Source: Paenibacillus agri (GTDB lineage: Bacteria; Bacillota; Bacilli; Paenibacillales; Paenibacillaceae). Taken from it: a stretch of 64,000 bases of DNA. The position numbers and the translations under genes are program-made. The stretch is taken from the NCBI RefSeq assembly GCF_013359945.1, contig NZ_JABWCS010000210.1, forward strand, positions 113,272 through 177,271, given 5' to 3'. The notes under the pieces were generated by a model. That model had not been told where the DNA came from, ran no database searches, and saw nothing but the letters and a program-made list of their open reading frames with translations. Shown here in pieces: positions 43,034 to 51,695 of this stretch. Within the stretch, counting starts at the first letter, position 1, and the number at the start of each line of letters is the position of its first letter.

Positions 43034-44431
43034 CTAAATAGGCAGATACAGTGAAAAGATACTGCCCTTCCCCTCCTCGCTCTGAACAGTGATGAAGCCG
43101 CCTAGCAGTCTGGCAAGATCATGACTAATGGACAACCCTAGCCCTGTTCCGCCGTATTTTCGGCTGATCGTCCCGTCCGCCTGCCGGAAGGCTTCGAAAA
43201 TGATCATTCGCTTCTCTTCGGCAATCCCGATGCCACTGTCCCTGACCTCAAATACCATCCAGTTCAGATCCTGCCCGTCTTCCCAGCGCTGTTCCGCTCG
43301 GATGCTCAGCATTACGCTGCCCATCTGTGTAAATTTAAACGCATTGGAGAGCAGATTCCGCAAGATTTGCTGCAACCGCTGTGGATCTGAGATGATGGTC
43401 GGCGCGAGATTTTCACTTACACTGACCACAAATTCCAGTTCCTTTTGCTTCGCGATCACACTGAACTGAAGAGACAATAGCTCTGGAATCTCGCTTACAT
43501 TCACCTGTTCCTTGATTATATCAAGCCGGCCTGCCTCCACCTTGGACAAGTCAAGGATATCATTGATAAGCATCATCAGTTCTTCGCCAGAACGATGGAT
43601 AATGCCGCCGTACTCAGCAATCTCTTCCCTGGTAGTGGAATTATCATTTTCTTCTATTAATTGCGAGAGATTGATTATGCTATTCAGAGGGGTCCTCAGT
43701 TCATGTGACATATTGGCCAGAAACTCCGACTTGTATTGCGAGGCCAGCATCAATTGCTTCGCTCTTTCCTCCAGCACGATTTCATTCTTATGCAGTTCCT
43801 CTGTTTGCGCGGACAATAGCTCGTTGGCACGCCGTATCTGCTCATTACGGGAAAGCTCCAATTGGAAGTCCCAGATGATCAGGGCAAATAAAATACTGAG
43901 AAGCAATCCAGAAGGAAATGTGATCGGCATAATTTCAGTTATGTATTCTCTGGCAGGGATTATACCAAATATGGTGATATTCAATGCGTTCATGACATTC
44001 ACTGCCAGAATGACGATAAGGCCTTTTTTCATTATGGAAGCATTTGAACGGGTAATCCAGCAGCTGAGCCCGGCGCTGAGGAAACCAAGAATCGATAGAT
44101 TAAGCATTCCTGCCAGCGCAGCTTCGTTCCATCCGAAGGTCAGCCGGGTCAGACCCGTTCCAAATCCGATCAATATGAGGGGAAAGGGCTGCGGAAAAGC
44201 GATTGTCGTGATAATGATGGGCACGAACCTCAAATCAAAGATGACATGATCATCCAGTCTATATCCAAAAAAAGAGCTGATCCATCCGGCGAAAATCGCC
44301 AGCAATACCCAGCTTATCTGCTTTACGCGTTTCGATGCATACGTGATTAGATGCTTGTATAATAAATTGGCCAGATAGGCAACGGTGATCAACACAGCTG
44401 TGTTCACGAAAAATATTTTTAAATATTCCAT
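43034..44431 (-). CDS. Membrane sensor histidine kinase (5TM-LYT type)
   Basis: 465 aa: five or six N-terminal helices (residues 1-190) resembling the 5TMR-LYT sensor, a coiled coil (195-240), and the H-box FLANMSHELRTPLNSIINL (about 237-255). The HATPase follows with N-box NLLSNAFKFT, G1 VRDSGIGI and G2 KYGGTGLGLSI. There is no receiver domain and no response regulator gene next to it, so it is an orphan kinase. Confidence 0.93.
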   Translation of the reverse strand: MEYLKIFFVNTAVLITVAYLANLLYKHLITYASKRVKQISWVLLAIFAGWISSFFGYRLDDHVIFDLRFVPIIITTIAFPQPFPLILIGFGTGLTRLTFGWNEAALAGMLNLSILGFLSAGLSCWITRSNASIMKKGLIVILAVNVMNALNITIFGIIPAREYITEIMPITFPSGLLLSILFALIIWDFQLELSRNEQIRRANELLSAQTEELHKNEIVLEERAKQLMLASQYKSEFLANMSHELRTPLNSIINLSQLIEENDNSTTREEIAEYGGIIHRSGEELMMLINDILDLSKVEAGRLDIIKEQVNVSEIPELLSLQFSVIAKQKELEFVVSVSENLAPTIISDPQRLQQILRNLLSNAFKFTQMGSVMLSIRAEQRWEDGQDLNWMVFEVRDSGIGIAEEKRMIIFEAFRQADGTISRKYGGTGLGLSISHDLARLLGGFITVQSEEGKGSIFSLYLPI

Positions 44432-44561
44432 AGCCTCACTCCTGGCCTAATATTAGAAACTACCAGTAATACTAGCATATTAATCCACCTGATTCATTGA
44501 ATAACAGGCGCTATTTCTACAATCTCCGGCATCTAACTAAGCAGCCCTTCTCAGCGGCAGC

Positions 44562-44597
44562 AGAAGAGCGCAAACCAGATGCGATTTGCGCTCTTCT
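44562..44597. other. 13-bp perfect hairpin after csbD-like gene
   Basis: AGAAGAGCGCAAA / TTTGCGCTCTTCT with no real U-tract on either strand, 20 bp 3' of the CsbD gene. It is probably a transcript-end stabiliser or weak terminator. Confidence 0.6.
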
Positions 44598-44616
44598 GCT
44601 ATACTATTGTTGCCTA

Positions 44617-44820
44617 TCAATCCCGGAACGAACGTCCCCAGGTTCTATACTCTTCTTCAGCAGCGTCCTTCGTGTGTCCATAACGTTCCTGAATCTTGCC
44701 TACCAGCTTATCCTTCTCACCGTCGATGACATTAAGATCATCATCAGTAAGCTTGCCCCACTGCTTCTTGGCCTCGCCTCTAAGCTGCTTCCATTTCCCT
44801 TTAAATACATTGCTGTCCAT
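44617..44820 (-). CDS. CsbD family stress protein
   Basis: 67 aa, FKGKWKQLRGEAKKQWGKLT then DGEKDKLVGKIQERYG. This is the standard CsbD core of small general-stress proteins, often SigB-dependent in Bacillus. ATG 44820 follows AGGAGATGAGC. Confidence 0.94.
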   Translation of the reverse strand: MDSNVFKGKWKQLRGEAKKQWGKLTDDDLNVIDGEKDKLVGKIQERYGHTKDAAEEEYRTWGRSFRD

Positions 44821-45035
44821 AGCATGCTCATCTCCTCATTTTTGGATTAAAGTACGTATATAGGACATGTCTTCACAGGCCTTATTACCCCTCGTTTAAC
44901 AGCATGAATCCTACCTTGACTCTTCCCCCCTGGTGAAAGAGGTCGTCTTTTGTCACATAATAATCTTTAAAATAGCTTTCAATATTTTCTAAAATTTGAT
45001 ATACTACATATATAAATTAATTTTTAAAAATTTAA

Positions 45036-45211
45036 GTGATTATTTTCACATAATTAAGTATCGCTTCTGTGCTAGAATGCCATCGAAGATGAAACAAGTT
45101 CATTAAATTTTTCATTATACATAACCGATATATGTCATGTAAAAGTTACATTCAGGGGAGTTACCCCAAAATTAAAGTGACAAATGTCATTTATAAAGTG
45201 ATTTTTATCAC
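45036..45211. promoter_or_regulatory. Three CRP/FNR-like palindromes upstream of the pplA-like gene
   Basis: GTGA-N6-TCAC at 45036-45049 and 45198-45211 (AAGTGATTTTTATCACTT), and GTGA-N6-TCAT at 45177-45190. The last two are exactly 21 bp apart (two helical turns). The whole 44821-45282 stretch is very AT-rich and otherwise empty. If transcription starts near 45246, the last site centres at about -41.5, the class II activator position, with a possible -10 TACATT at 45234-45239. The regulator is inferred. Confidence 0.6.
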
Positions 45212-45282
45212 TTCCAAAGTCGTTAAAATGTTTTACATTTTAATATATATATTTTAAACTATTTTCTTGGAGGTCATACCAA

Positions 45283-46179
45283 ATGAAAAAAGCTTCTGTA
45301 ATCTTGTCGAGTGCCCTGATTCTTGGTTTGCTTGCGGGCTGTGGCAGCAACAACAGTAACAACGCCGCGACTGCAACTAACACCCCCGCTGAAACAACTG
45401 CACCTGCCGCAAATTCCGGAAATGCCGGAGCTGAAACTGCCAAGTATCAAGACGGCGTCTACTACGGAACTGCACCTGCTGATGAAAAAACCGGCTGGGA
45501 ATCCTACGCTATTCTGACTGTTGAAGGTGGAAAAATCACTAAAGCTGACTGGAATGCTTTCAATGTAAAAACTGCTGGTGATCTGAAGAAGAAAGTTTCT
45601 GAAGACGGCAAGTACGGTATGAAAAAAGGCGGCGCTCAATCGGAATGGCACGAGCAAGCTGCACAAGCTGAAGCATTTTTGATCGACAAACAAGACCCTG
45701 CGGCAATTACCCTTGACGCTGAAGGCAAAACAGATGCAATCTCCGGTGTATCCATTCACGTTGGTGAATTGGTTGAAGCCGCTAAAGCTGCCCTGGCTGC
45801 CGGACCTTCCGAAGCGGGCCCTTACAAAGACGGCGGTTACACTGCAGAGGGCGAAATGGACCCTCAGTCCGGTTGGAAATCCACTGTAGCCCTGACTGTT
45901 GCAGACGGGAACGTTGTCGCTGCTAACTTCAGCGGTGTAAATGCTGCCGGTGATGACAAGAAACAATTCTCCATTGATGGCAAGTACGGCATGAAAAAAG
46001 GCGGCGCTCAAGCGGAGTGGCACGAAGAGATCGCCAAAGCAGAAGCTTACTTCGTAGAGAACAAAGGCACTGCTCCTGCTCTGGATGCCGAAGGCAAAAC
46101 AGATGCAATCTCCGGTGTGTCGATCCACGTTGGAGAGTACTACACACTGGCAGCAAAAGCGCTTGAAGGAGCAAAGTAA
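45283..46179 (+). CDS. pplA: PplA-like lipoprotein with two tandem FMN-binding-type domains
   Basis: 298 aa. It has a signal peptide with lipobox LLAGC (Cys20) and a Ser/Asn/Thr/Ala-rich linker (21-52). Two homologous domains (about 53-168 and 179-292) follow, sharing KYGMKKGGAQ.EWHE and DAISGVSIHVGE. In Listeria PplA comparable domains carry covalent FMN and pass electrons outside the cell. By analogy with the ApbE target pattern DxxSGAT the acceptors would be Ser157 and Ser280, with Val in place of Ala, which is atypical. It is followed 52 bp later by the Ndh2-like gene. Confidence 0.78.
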   Translation: MKKASVILSSALILGLLAGCGSNNSNNAATATNTPAETTAPAANSGNAGAETAKYQDGVYYGTAPADEKTGWESYAILTVEGGKITKADWNAFNVKTAGDLKKKVSEDGKYGMKKGGAQSEWHEQAAQAEAFLIDKQDPAAITLDAEGKTDAISGVSIHVGELVEAAKAALAAGPSEAGPYKDGGYTAEGEMDPQSGWKSTVALTVADGNVVAANFSGVNAAGDDKKQFSIDGKYGMKKGGAQAEWHEEIAKAEAYFVENKGTAPALDAEGKTDAISGVSIHVGEYYTLAAKALEGAK

Positions 46180-46231
46180 TTTAACGACAGCTCCCTCTTA
46201 TAGCCAATCAGACGAATGAGGTGAATTTCTT

Positions 46232-48118
46232 TTGAAAAAAATAGTCATTTTGGGCGGCGGCTACGGCGGCGTACTCACGGCTAAAAAACTGGCAAAAAAA
46301 TTTAAGAACAACAAAGAAATCGAAATTACGCTTATTGACCGGAATCCATACCACACTCTCTTGACTGAACTACATGAAGTTGCTGCAAACCGCGCTCCTG
46401 AAGATTCGATCAAGATTGATCTCAAAAAAATCTTTGCCGGATTGAAAGTCGATGTTGTACTGGATGAAATCAGCAATATTGATTTTAAAGGTAAAAAGCT
46501 TAAATCTGAGAAAGCTACCTATGCGTATGACTACCTTGTCATCGGTACAGGCAGCAAGCCAACCTACTTCGGCATTCCAGGTGCAGAGGAGAATACCTTC
46601 TCCTTCTGGTCCAATGATGATGCGGTTGCGCTTAAACGCCAGATTCGCGATATGTTCACCCTAGCAGCAAAGGAAAAGAATGCGGCAGTACGCCGTTCTA
46701 TGCTTACCTTTGTAATCATCGGTGCAGGATTTACCGGTGTTGAGCTGGTCGGCGAAATGGCTGAGTACCGCGAAGAGCTTTGCAAAGAATTCTATATCGA
46801 TCCATCCGAAGTTCGGCTGATCGTTGCAGATATGGCTCCTAAGATTCTGCCTATTCTTCCAGATAAGCTGATTTCCAAAGCAACAGCTTACCTGAAACGG
46901 TTGAACGTAGAGATCGTTACCGGTGCCAAGATCACTGAAGTAGGCAAAGGCAGCATTGCTCTCGGCGAGAAGAATGTTGTTGCTGCGCATACTGTAGTTT
47001 GGACTGCCGGTGTTGAAGGCTCTGAAATTGTGGGTAGCCTCGAAGGTGAAGTTAAACAAGAGGGCCGCAAACGTATCGTTACGAACGAGCATCTCGAAAG
47101 TGTAGATCACAAGAACGTGTACGTTGTCGGGGATAACATCTTCTTCATTCCTGAAGGCGAGACCCGTCCTGTTCCGCAGATGGTTGAGAATGCTGAGCAA
47201 GCAGCTCCAATCGTTGCAGGCAACATTGAAGCTGACATTAAAGGTACGGCGAAAAAAGCCTACAAACCAGGCTTCCATGGTACCATGGTATCGATCGGTA
47301 GCCGCTACGGTGTAGCAAACGTTGGTCTTCCAGGCAAACTGTTCATGCTTACCGGCTTCATGGCTATGCTTTCCAAGCACGCTATCAATATGTTCTATCT
47401 GTCCCAGGTTGTGGGCTTTAACAAAGTATGGACTTATATGATGCATGAATTCTTCCATGTGGAGAACCGCAAGAGCTTCCTCGGCGGTCACTTCTCCAAA
47501 CGTTCGCCGAACTTCTGGCTCGTTCCGCTTCGCGTTCTGCTTGGTGGCATGTGGTTGTATGAAGGTATTGATAAGCTGAAGAAGATATGGGTTGATCCTA
47601 ATAAAATCTTCCTGATTCCTGCCGCACCGCATGCTGTAGATGCTTCTTCCGCAGCAAGTGAAGCCGTCAATGCCGTTAAGGATACGGTGGATGCTCAATC
47701 CGCAGCTTCGGCTGTTTCCACCGCCAAAGAAGCCGTTCAAGCATTGCCGGTTCCAAACTTTGTACACAGCATTACTAACTGGTTCATGGATTTGATGTTC
47801 TATCAAGCTGACGGAAGCTATACTTTCCTGGCAAAATGGTTCCAAATCGGTATGGTTGCCGCCGAGATTGTCTTCGGTGTTATGCTGATCGTCGGTCTGT
47901 TCACTGCTATTTCTTCCATAGCCACCATAGGTATGGCCGTTATGATCTGGTCATCCAAGATGGCTTCGACGGAAATGCTCTGGTACGCTGCAGCAGCTGT
48001 TGCCTGCATCGGCGGTTCCGGTAGCACGCTTGGTCTGGATTACTATGTCTTGCCTTGGCTCAAGAAGCAGTGGAAGAGAATTCCGCTCGTAAGGCGCTGG
48101 TACCTGTTCACCGACTGA
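46232..48118 (+). CDS. ndh2: Type II NADH dehydrogenase with membrane-spanning C-terminal extension (Ndh2-like)
   Basis: 628 aa from TTG 46232 (GAGGTGAATTTCTT upstream). It has an FAD-binding GGGYGG near the N terminus (residues 7-12), a second dinucleotide fold IGAGFTGVELVGEMAEY (about 165-181), and VVGDNIFFIPEG. After residue about 420 the protein carries several membrane helices in a DoxX-like domain, absent from ordinary Ndh (about 400 aa). Ndh2 of the Listeria extracellular electron transfer locus has the same length and architecture and feeds a dedicated demethylmenaquinone pool. The neighbours support this role. Confidence 0.9.
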   Translation: MKKIVILGGGYGGVLTAKKLAKKFKNNKEIEITLIDRNPYHTLLTELHEVAANRAPEDSIKIDLKKIFAGLKVDVVLDEISNIDFKGKKLKSEKATYAYDYLVIGTGSKPTYFGIPGAEENTFSFWSNDDAVALKRQIRDMFTLAAKEKNAAVRRSMLTFVIIGAGFTGVELVGEMAEYREELCKEFYIDPSEVRLIVADMAPKILPILPDKLISKATAYLKRLNVEIVTGAKITEVGKGSIALGEKNVVAAHTVVWTAGVEGSEIVGSLEGEVKQEGRKRIVTNEHLESVDHKNVYVVGDNIFFIPEGETRPVPQMVENAEQAAPIVAGNIEADIKGTAKKAYKPGFHGTMVSIGSRYGVANVGLPGKLFMLTGFMAMLSKHAINMFYLSQVVGFNKVWTYMMHEFFHVENRKSFLGGHFSKRSPNFWLVPLRVLLGGMWLYEGIDKLKKIWVDPNKIFLIPAAPHAVDASSAASEAVNAVKDTVDAQSAASAVSTAKEAVQALPVPNFVHSITNWFMDLMFYQADGSYTFLAKWFQIGMVAAEIVFGVMLIVGLFTAISSIATIGMAVMIWSSKMASTEMLWYAAAAVACIGGSGSTLGLDYYVLPWLKKQWKRIPLVRRWYLFTD

Positions 48119-48219
48119 CGCTAATTTCCTTGTTTCATTAGCATTCACATTATATTAATTATTTATATCGTTAAAATGTGAAGTTTGTATGTTCTTTCAG
48201 CTTAATATGTGTATTCTTC

Positions 48220-48249
48220 AGAGTAATGTGTCCACGGACACATTACTCT
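48220..48249. promoter_or_regulatory. Perfect 30-bp palindrome upstream of the hepS-like gene
   Basis: Arms AGAGTAATGTGTCC and GGACACATTACTCT with a 2-bp centre, in the 208-bp gap between ndh2 and the next gene. There is no U-run directly after it, so it is either a repressor operator or a processing/terminator hairpin. Confidence 0.6.
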
Positions 48250-48326
48250 ACTTATTTACGAGTGGTTTTGTAGGGATGATCGGGAATGGTTCCTTCCAGC
48301 AAAACCGACAAGAAGGAGAGATTCTT

Positions 48327-48776
48327 GTGAATAATCAACTCGCTCAAGAGACCTTCCGGTTGCTACAGGCTGACATGTCACCCATCGCCGGAATTCAGCT
48401 TCATCTCTCTCCGGTGGAATGTGAGCAACTGCTCCCGGTACTGGAACGCCATGATCTGGAATACAGCCGCAAAGTTCATTTGCTGGGTATTTATATCATT
48501 CTCACCCTGGCTGCGAAACGCCATATGGAATGTGTACCACATCATCCCGACCTTACACGCAACATTTTGGATGGAGACTATTTATACAGCTTTTACTTAC
48601 AATTTGCGGTGAAAACCCGCGAGCTGGATCTCGTAGCTTATTTGGCTCCTTCGATCAAAAAAATGCAGATTAGACGGGCAAATGGAAACTTCGCGGAAGA
48701 GAATCTGGCTGTTATAATGGAAGAGTTCCTGGTCAGGGAACAAAGACAACAGGGACGCACGAGCAAAGCCATTTGA
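48327..48776 (+). CDS. Heptaprenyl diphosphate synthase component I-like protein (HepS-like)
   Basis: 149 aa from GTG 48327 (AAGAAGGAGAGATTCTT upstream). The segment NILDGDYLYSFYLQFAVKTR, followed by ELDLVAYLAP, resembles the small regulatory subunit of heptaprenyl diphosphate synthase. The next gene, 18 bp on, encodes the catalytic subunit, which is the usual pairing. It is shorter than typical HepS. A direct role in quinone side-chain length is inferred. Confidence 0.65.
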   Translation: MNNQLAQETFRLLQADMSPIAGIQLHLSPVECEQLLPVLERHDLEYSRKVHLLGIYIILTLAAKRHMECVPHHPDLTRNILDGDYLYSFYLQFAVKTRELDLVAYLAPSIKKMQIRRANGNFAEENLAVIMEEFLVREQRQQGRTSKAI

Positions 48777-48794
48777 CAGGTGGGGATCATTAAG

Positions 48795-49775
48795 ATGAAG
48801 CTGCATGAGGCCTTGAACATCGACCTGAAGGAAATAAACCGGGAGATCGAGAATCTGGTGGCGCGTGACAAGGATGTGCCCAAGAATTCGCAGCTTGCCC
48901 AAGGCATTCTGCAATTGGTCGGGTCCGGCGGTAAACGGCTTAGGCCATTGATGGTCATCGTCGGAAGCCGTTTTGGCCGCAAGCTTCCCGGACGCCGAGC
49001 TCTCCAGCTAGCCGCAGCCGCGGAATTCATTCACGCTGCCTCCTTGATTCATGATGACATTATTGATGATGCAGAAGTTCGGCGCGGAAGACCTGCCCTG
49101 CATGTCATCACCGGCGTAGGTTCCGCCGTACATATCGGGAATTACATGTCTGCCCGGGTCATCGAGCTGTTAAGCAAATATACAGGAGACAAAAATCGTT
49201 ATGTTCATGATCTGTCTTCTGTTGCCACAGCCCAGCTCTGTCTGGGCGAGTACCAGCAGCTGGAGCATGCCTATGATTACGACTTCACCATGGAGCAATA
49301 CCTGGAGAAGTCGCGCAACAAAACTGCGCTGCTGATGGCTACATGCCTGCGCGTCGGCGCCTTATCTTCCGAGAGCACAACAGAGGTCGCAAGCCTGCTG
49401 TACAACTTCGGTGAAGCGCTGGGCATGTCTTTTCAAATCCAGGATGACCTGCTGGATTTCACGCAGTCTGCTGAGGTCCTCGGCAAGCCAGCCGGCAGTG
49501 ACCTGCGCCATGGCCAAGTCACGCTGCCGGTGCTGTTCGCCCTGCAGGACCCTGGGCTGGCCCCGGCCATCCGCATGATCGGCCTCGATTCTTCGGATGC
49601 CGAGATTGCCCATGTACTGGGCCTCATCACCCGCAGCGATGCGCTGCTGCGGGCCGAGCAGGTCAGCCGGGATTATCTGGACCAAGCTGCTGTCATTATC
49701 CAGCAGCTGTCATCCTACCCGGCGCATACCAACCTGGTCACGCTGCTGGAATACTTCTCAGCGCGCGACCACTAG
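48795..49775 (+). CDS. dmkB: Polyprenyl (heptaprenyl) diphosphate synthase, catalytic subunit
   Basis: 326 aa from ATG 48795 (AGGTGGGG upstream). It has the first Asp-rich motif DDIIDDAEVRRGRPA (residues about 91-105), GSGGKRLRP near residue 45, and a second Asp-rich motif QIQDDLLDF. It builds the isoprenoid chain of menaquinone or demethylmenaquinone. In the Listeria electron-transfer locus the equivalent is DmkB. It may instead be the general hepT of this organism. Confidence 0.9.
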   Translation: MKLHEALNIDLKEINREIENLVARDKDVPKNSQLAQGILQLVGSGGKRLRPLMVIVGSRFGRKLPGRRALQLAAAAEFIHAASLIHDDIIDDAEVRRGRPALHVITGVGSAVHIGNYMSARVIELLSKYTGDKNRYVHDLSSVATAQLCLGEYQQLEHAYDYDFTMEQYLEKSRNKTALLMATCLRVGALSSESTTEVASLLYNFGEALGMSFQIQDDLLDFTQSAEVLGKPAGSDLRHGQVTLPVLFALQDPGLAPAIRMIGLDSSDAEIAHVLGLITRSDALLRAEQVSRDYLDQAAVIIQQLSSYPAHTNLVTLLEYFSARDH

Positions 49776-49804
49776 CGGCGGGGGTTCTCATCCCCACCGC
49801 CCTC

Positions 49805-49862
49805 ACGGACAACAAAAAGGATACCCCCATGCACATGGGCTGGTATCCTTTTTGTTGTCCGT
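49805..49862. terminator. Strong terminator after polyprenyl synthase gene
   Basis: 21-bp perfect stem: ACGGACAACAAAAAGGATAC plus C on the left and its complement ending in TTTTTGTTGTCCGT on the right, with a GGG/CCC inner pair. It lies 30 bp after the gene and closes the plus-strand electron-transfer arm. Confidence 0.9.
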
Positions 49863-49951
49863 GTTTGTTGTTCTTTTATTACCGATTGCACATAAATGAA
49901 CAGAGCACAACGTCAGTGGAAAGTTTTAGCATGAATTCTCTACTTTGGATA

Positions 49952-50464
49952 CTAATTTGCTGTTACCGAAGCTTGTTGACTTACCAAGTACTCAATCACA
50001 GGGTAAGCTACAACATGTCTATGTCGGTAGGTCTGATCGATTGCCGCATTTTGAGTGCTAAGTATCCCCTTCTGCAATATTGCCGCCTTAAATCCCCGTT
50101 CGAGTGCACCGTTATATGTGAAAAGTACGCAATGCTCTGCTGCAAATCCGGACACAATAACCAGCTGAATGCCTTTATCGCTTAATACGGCTTCCAGCTC
50201 TGTTTTCCAAAATGCATTAGAATACTCTTTGTTGATTTGAATATCATCCTGTCCTATTACGATCTCGGGGATAAAATCCAGTTTAGCAACGCTAGATTCA
50301 TCCGCCCCTTCAATATCTTTCACATGGATGACAGTGTGGTTGTTCTCGCGAAGCAGACCAGCAACATGATTAATATATTCACAGGCAGAATGAACAACAG
50401 CTTTTTCTACTTGTTCCTCCAAAAAGTTGGTCTGCATATCAATCACTAGTAAAGCAATCGTCAA
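49952..50464 (-). CDS. Isochorismatase-family cysteine hydrolase
   Basis: 170 aa from TTG 50464 (GGGGAAGGACC upstream). It has ALLVIDMQTNF (catalytic Asp9), Lys in the AFWKTELEAVL region and nucleophile Cys in VIVSGFAAEHCVLFT. Such enzymes hydrolyse nicotinamide, pyrazinamide or related amides. Convergent with the polyprenyl synthase; no functional tie to its neighbours is evident. Confidence 0.9.
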   Translation of the reverse strand: MTIALLVIDMQTNFLEEQVEKAVVHSACEYINHVAGLLRENNHTVIHVKDIEGADESSVAKLDFIPEIVIGQDDIQINKEYSNAFWKTELEAVLSDKGIQLVIVSGFAAEHCVLFTYNGALERGFKAAILQKGILSTQNAAIDQTYRHRHVVAYPVIEYLVSQQASVTAN

Positions 50465-50597
50465 GGTCCTTCCCCATTCCTGAAGTTAGTTTAGATTTCA
50501 TATAAATTACAAACAACCGATGATTTATGCAATATCTCTAAGCATACTATAGGCAAGGCGGACCTTACAGGTAAAGTTTAAATTTAATTATATGCAA

Positions 50598-50639
50598 ATA
50601 AAAGACTCTGTTAGATGGATATCCTGCAATCCAACAGAG
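50598..50639 (-). terminator. Terminator after UbiA prenyltransferase gene
   Basis: Minus strand: CTCTGTTGGAT ... ATCTAACAGAG stem followed by TCTTTTATTTG, about 100 bp 3' of the gene. Confidence 0.65.
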
Positions 50640-50739
50640 CCTTTACATTTTGACCTGATGCGGGAGAAAGCGGGCGCTCACCTGCAAGCTTTTTCTACGG
50701 GGAGTCCCGTATCGAATATAAACGCCCTACCCCTCCGCC

Positions 50740-51624
50740 TTAGTTAAAGTAAAAATAATCCACCAGCGTACACAACAAGATCACCATACTGATCACCTGA
50801 TTCAGATTATACGAAGCCACCTTCATCAATTTGCGATTCGAGGGCTTGATAATCTTGTGCTCGGTCATTAGTAAGATTGTTGCTATGCCGATCCCAACTA
50901 GATATATCCATCCTAGATCACGCCAAACGTACAGGAAGAGCAGCAGCATAATCATGATAAAGTGCAGCCCCTGGGCGATGCGCAGCGCATTCTCCAGGCC
51001 GAAAAAGCTGGGAATGGACCATAGTCCATGCCGGCGGTCAAATTCAATATCCTGCGTGCCGTAAATAATGTCAAAGCCGGCAATCCACAGCATAACTACT
51101 GTCCCAATGACAAATGGGGTGAAGGCAATATTGCCTGTCACAGCGAACCAAGCACCGATTGGAGCCGAGGCGATCACAAACCCCAGATACAGATGGCTAA
51201 GGAACGTAAAACGCTTGGTATACGAGTATGAGGAGATTAGCAGAATCGCTACCGGCGACAGCACCAGACAGAGCAGATTCAGCATCCCTGAAGCCACAAT
51301 AAAGATAGCATAGTTGATAATGATAAATAGAATGACTTCCTTCTCCACCAGTAGCCGTTGTGGCAGATGGCGGTGGGCTGTGCGCGGATTGGCTTTGTCA
51401 AAAGCGCGGTCTGCCAGCCGGTTGAACGCATTCGCACCATTGCGGGCGCCGATCAGGGCGATCAGTCCCCAGAGCATGACCCGGCCGGATGGCCAGCCGC
51501 CTGCAGCCCAGACCATTGAGATAATGGCAAACGGCAGCGAGAACAGCGTGTGGGAGAACATGACCAATTCGCCGAACATTTTTATTTTTAGAGCAGCATT
51601 CTTAAAAGCATTGAATATCACCAT
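50740..51624 (-). CDS. UbiA family polyprenyltransferase (menaquinone pathway, DmkA/MqnP-like)
   Basis: 294 aa from ATG 51624 (AGAGGAATC upstream). It has eight or nine membrane helices with the two prenyl-diphosphate/Mg motifs NRLADRAFD (residues about 67-75) and YGTQDIEFDRRHG (about 185-197). It attaches a polyprenyl chain to an aromatic head group in the membrane. In this context it may make the (demethyl)menaquinone used by Ndh2. MqnP of the futalosine pathway is equally possible. Confidence 0.85.
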   Translation of the reverse strand: MVIFNAFKNAALKIKMFGELVMFSHTLFSLPFAIISMVWAAGGWPSGRVMLWGLIALIGARNGANAFNRLADRAFDKANPRTAHRHLPQRLLVEKEVILFIIINYAIFIVASGMLNLLCLVLSPVAILLISSYSYTKRFTFLSHLYLGFVIASAPIGAWFAVTGNIAFTPFVIGTVVMLWIAGFDIIYGTQDIEFDRRHGLWSIPSFFGLENALRIAQGLHFIMIMLLLFLYVWRDLGWIYLVGIGIATILLMTEHKIIKPSNRKLMKVASYNLNQVISMVILLCTLVDYFYFN

Positions 51625-51695
51625 AGCATGATTCCTCTTTCTTCGTTTCCTGTTGCATGCGGCTTCGCCCACGGGTCAGACCCGTTGCTTGCACA

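Noticed and set aside
45274..46128. 284-codon minus-strand ORF opposite the pplA-like gene
   Set aside because: Mirror frame of a duplicated, codon-biased coding gene; its apparent internal repeat only reflects the real gene's duplication.
46661..47845. 394-codon minus-strand ORF inside ndh2
   Set aside because: Antisense shadow of a clear Ndh2-like gene; composition is Cys/His-rich nonsense with no domain.
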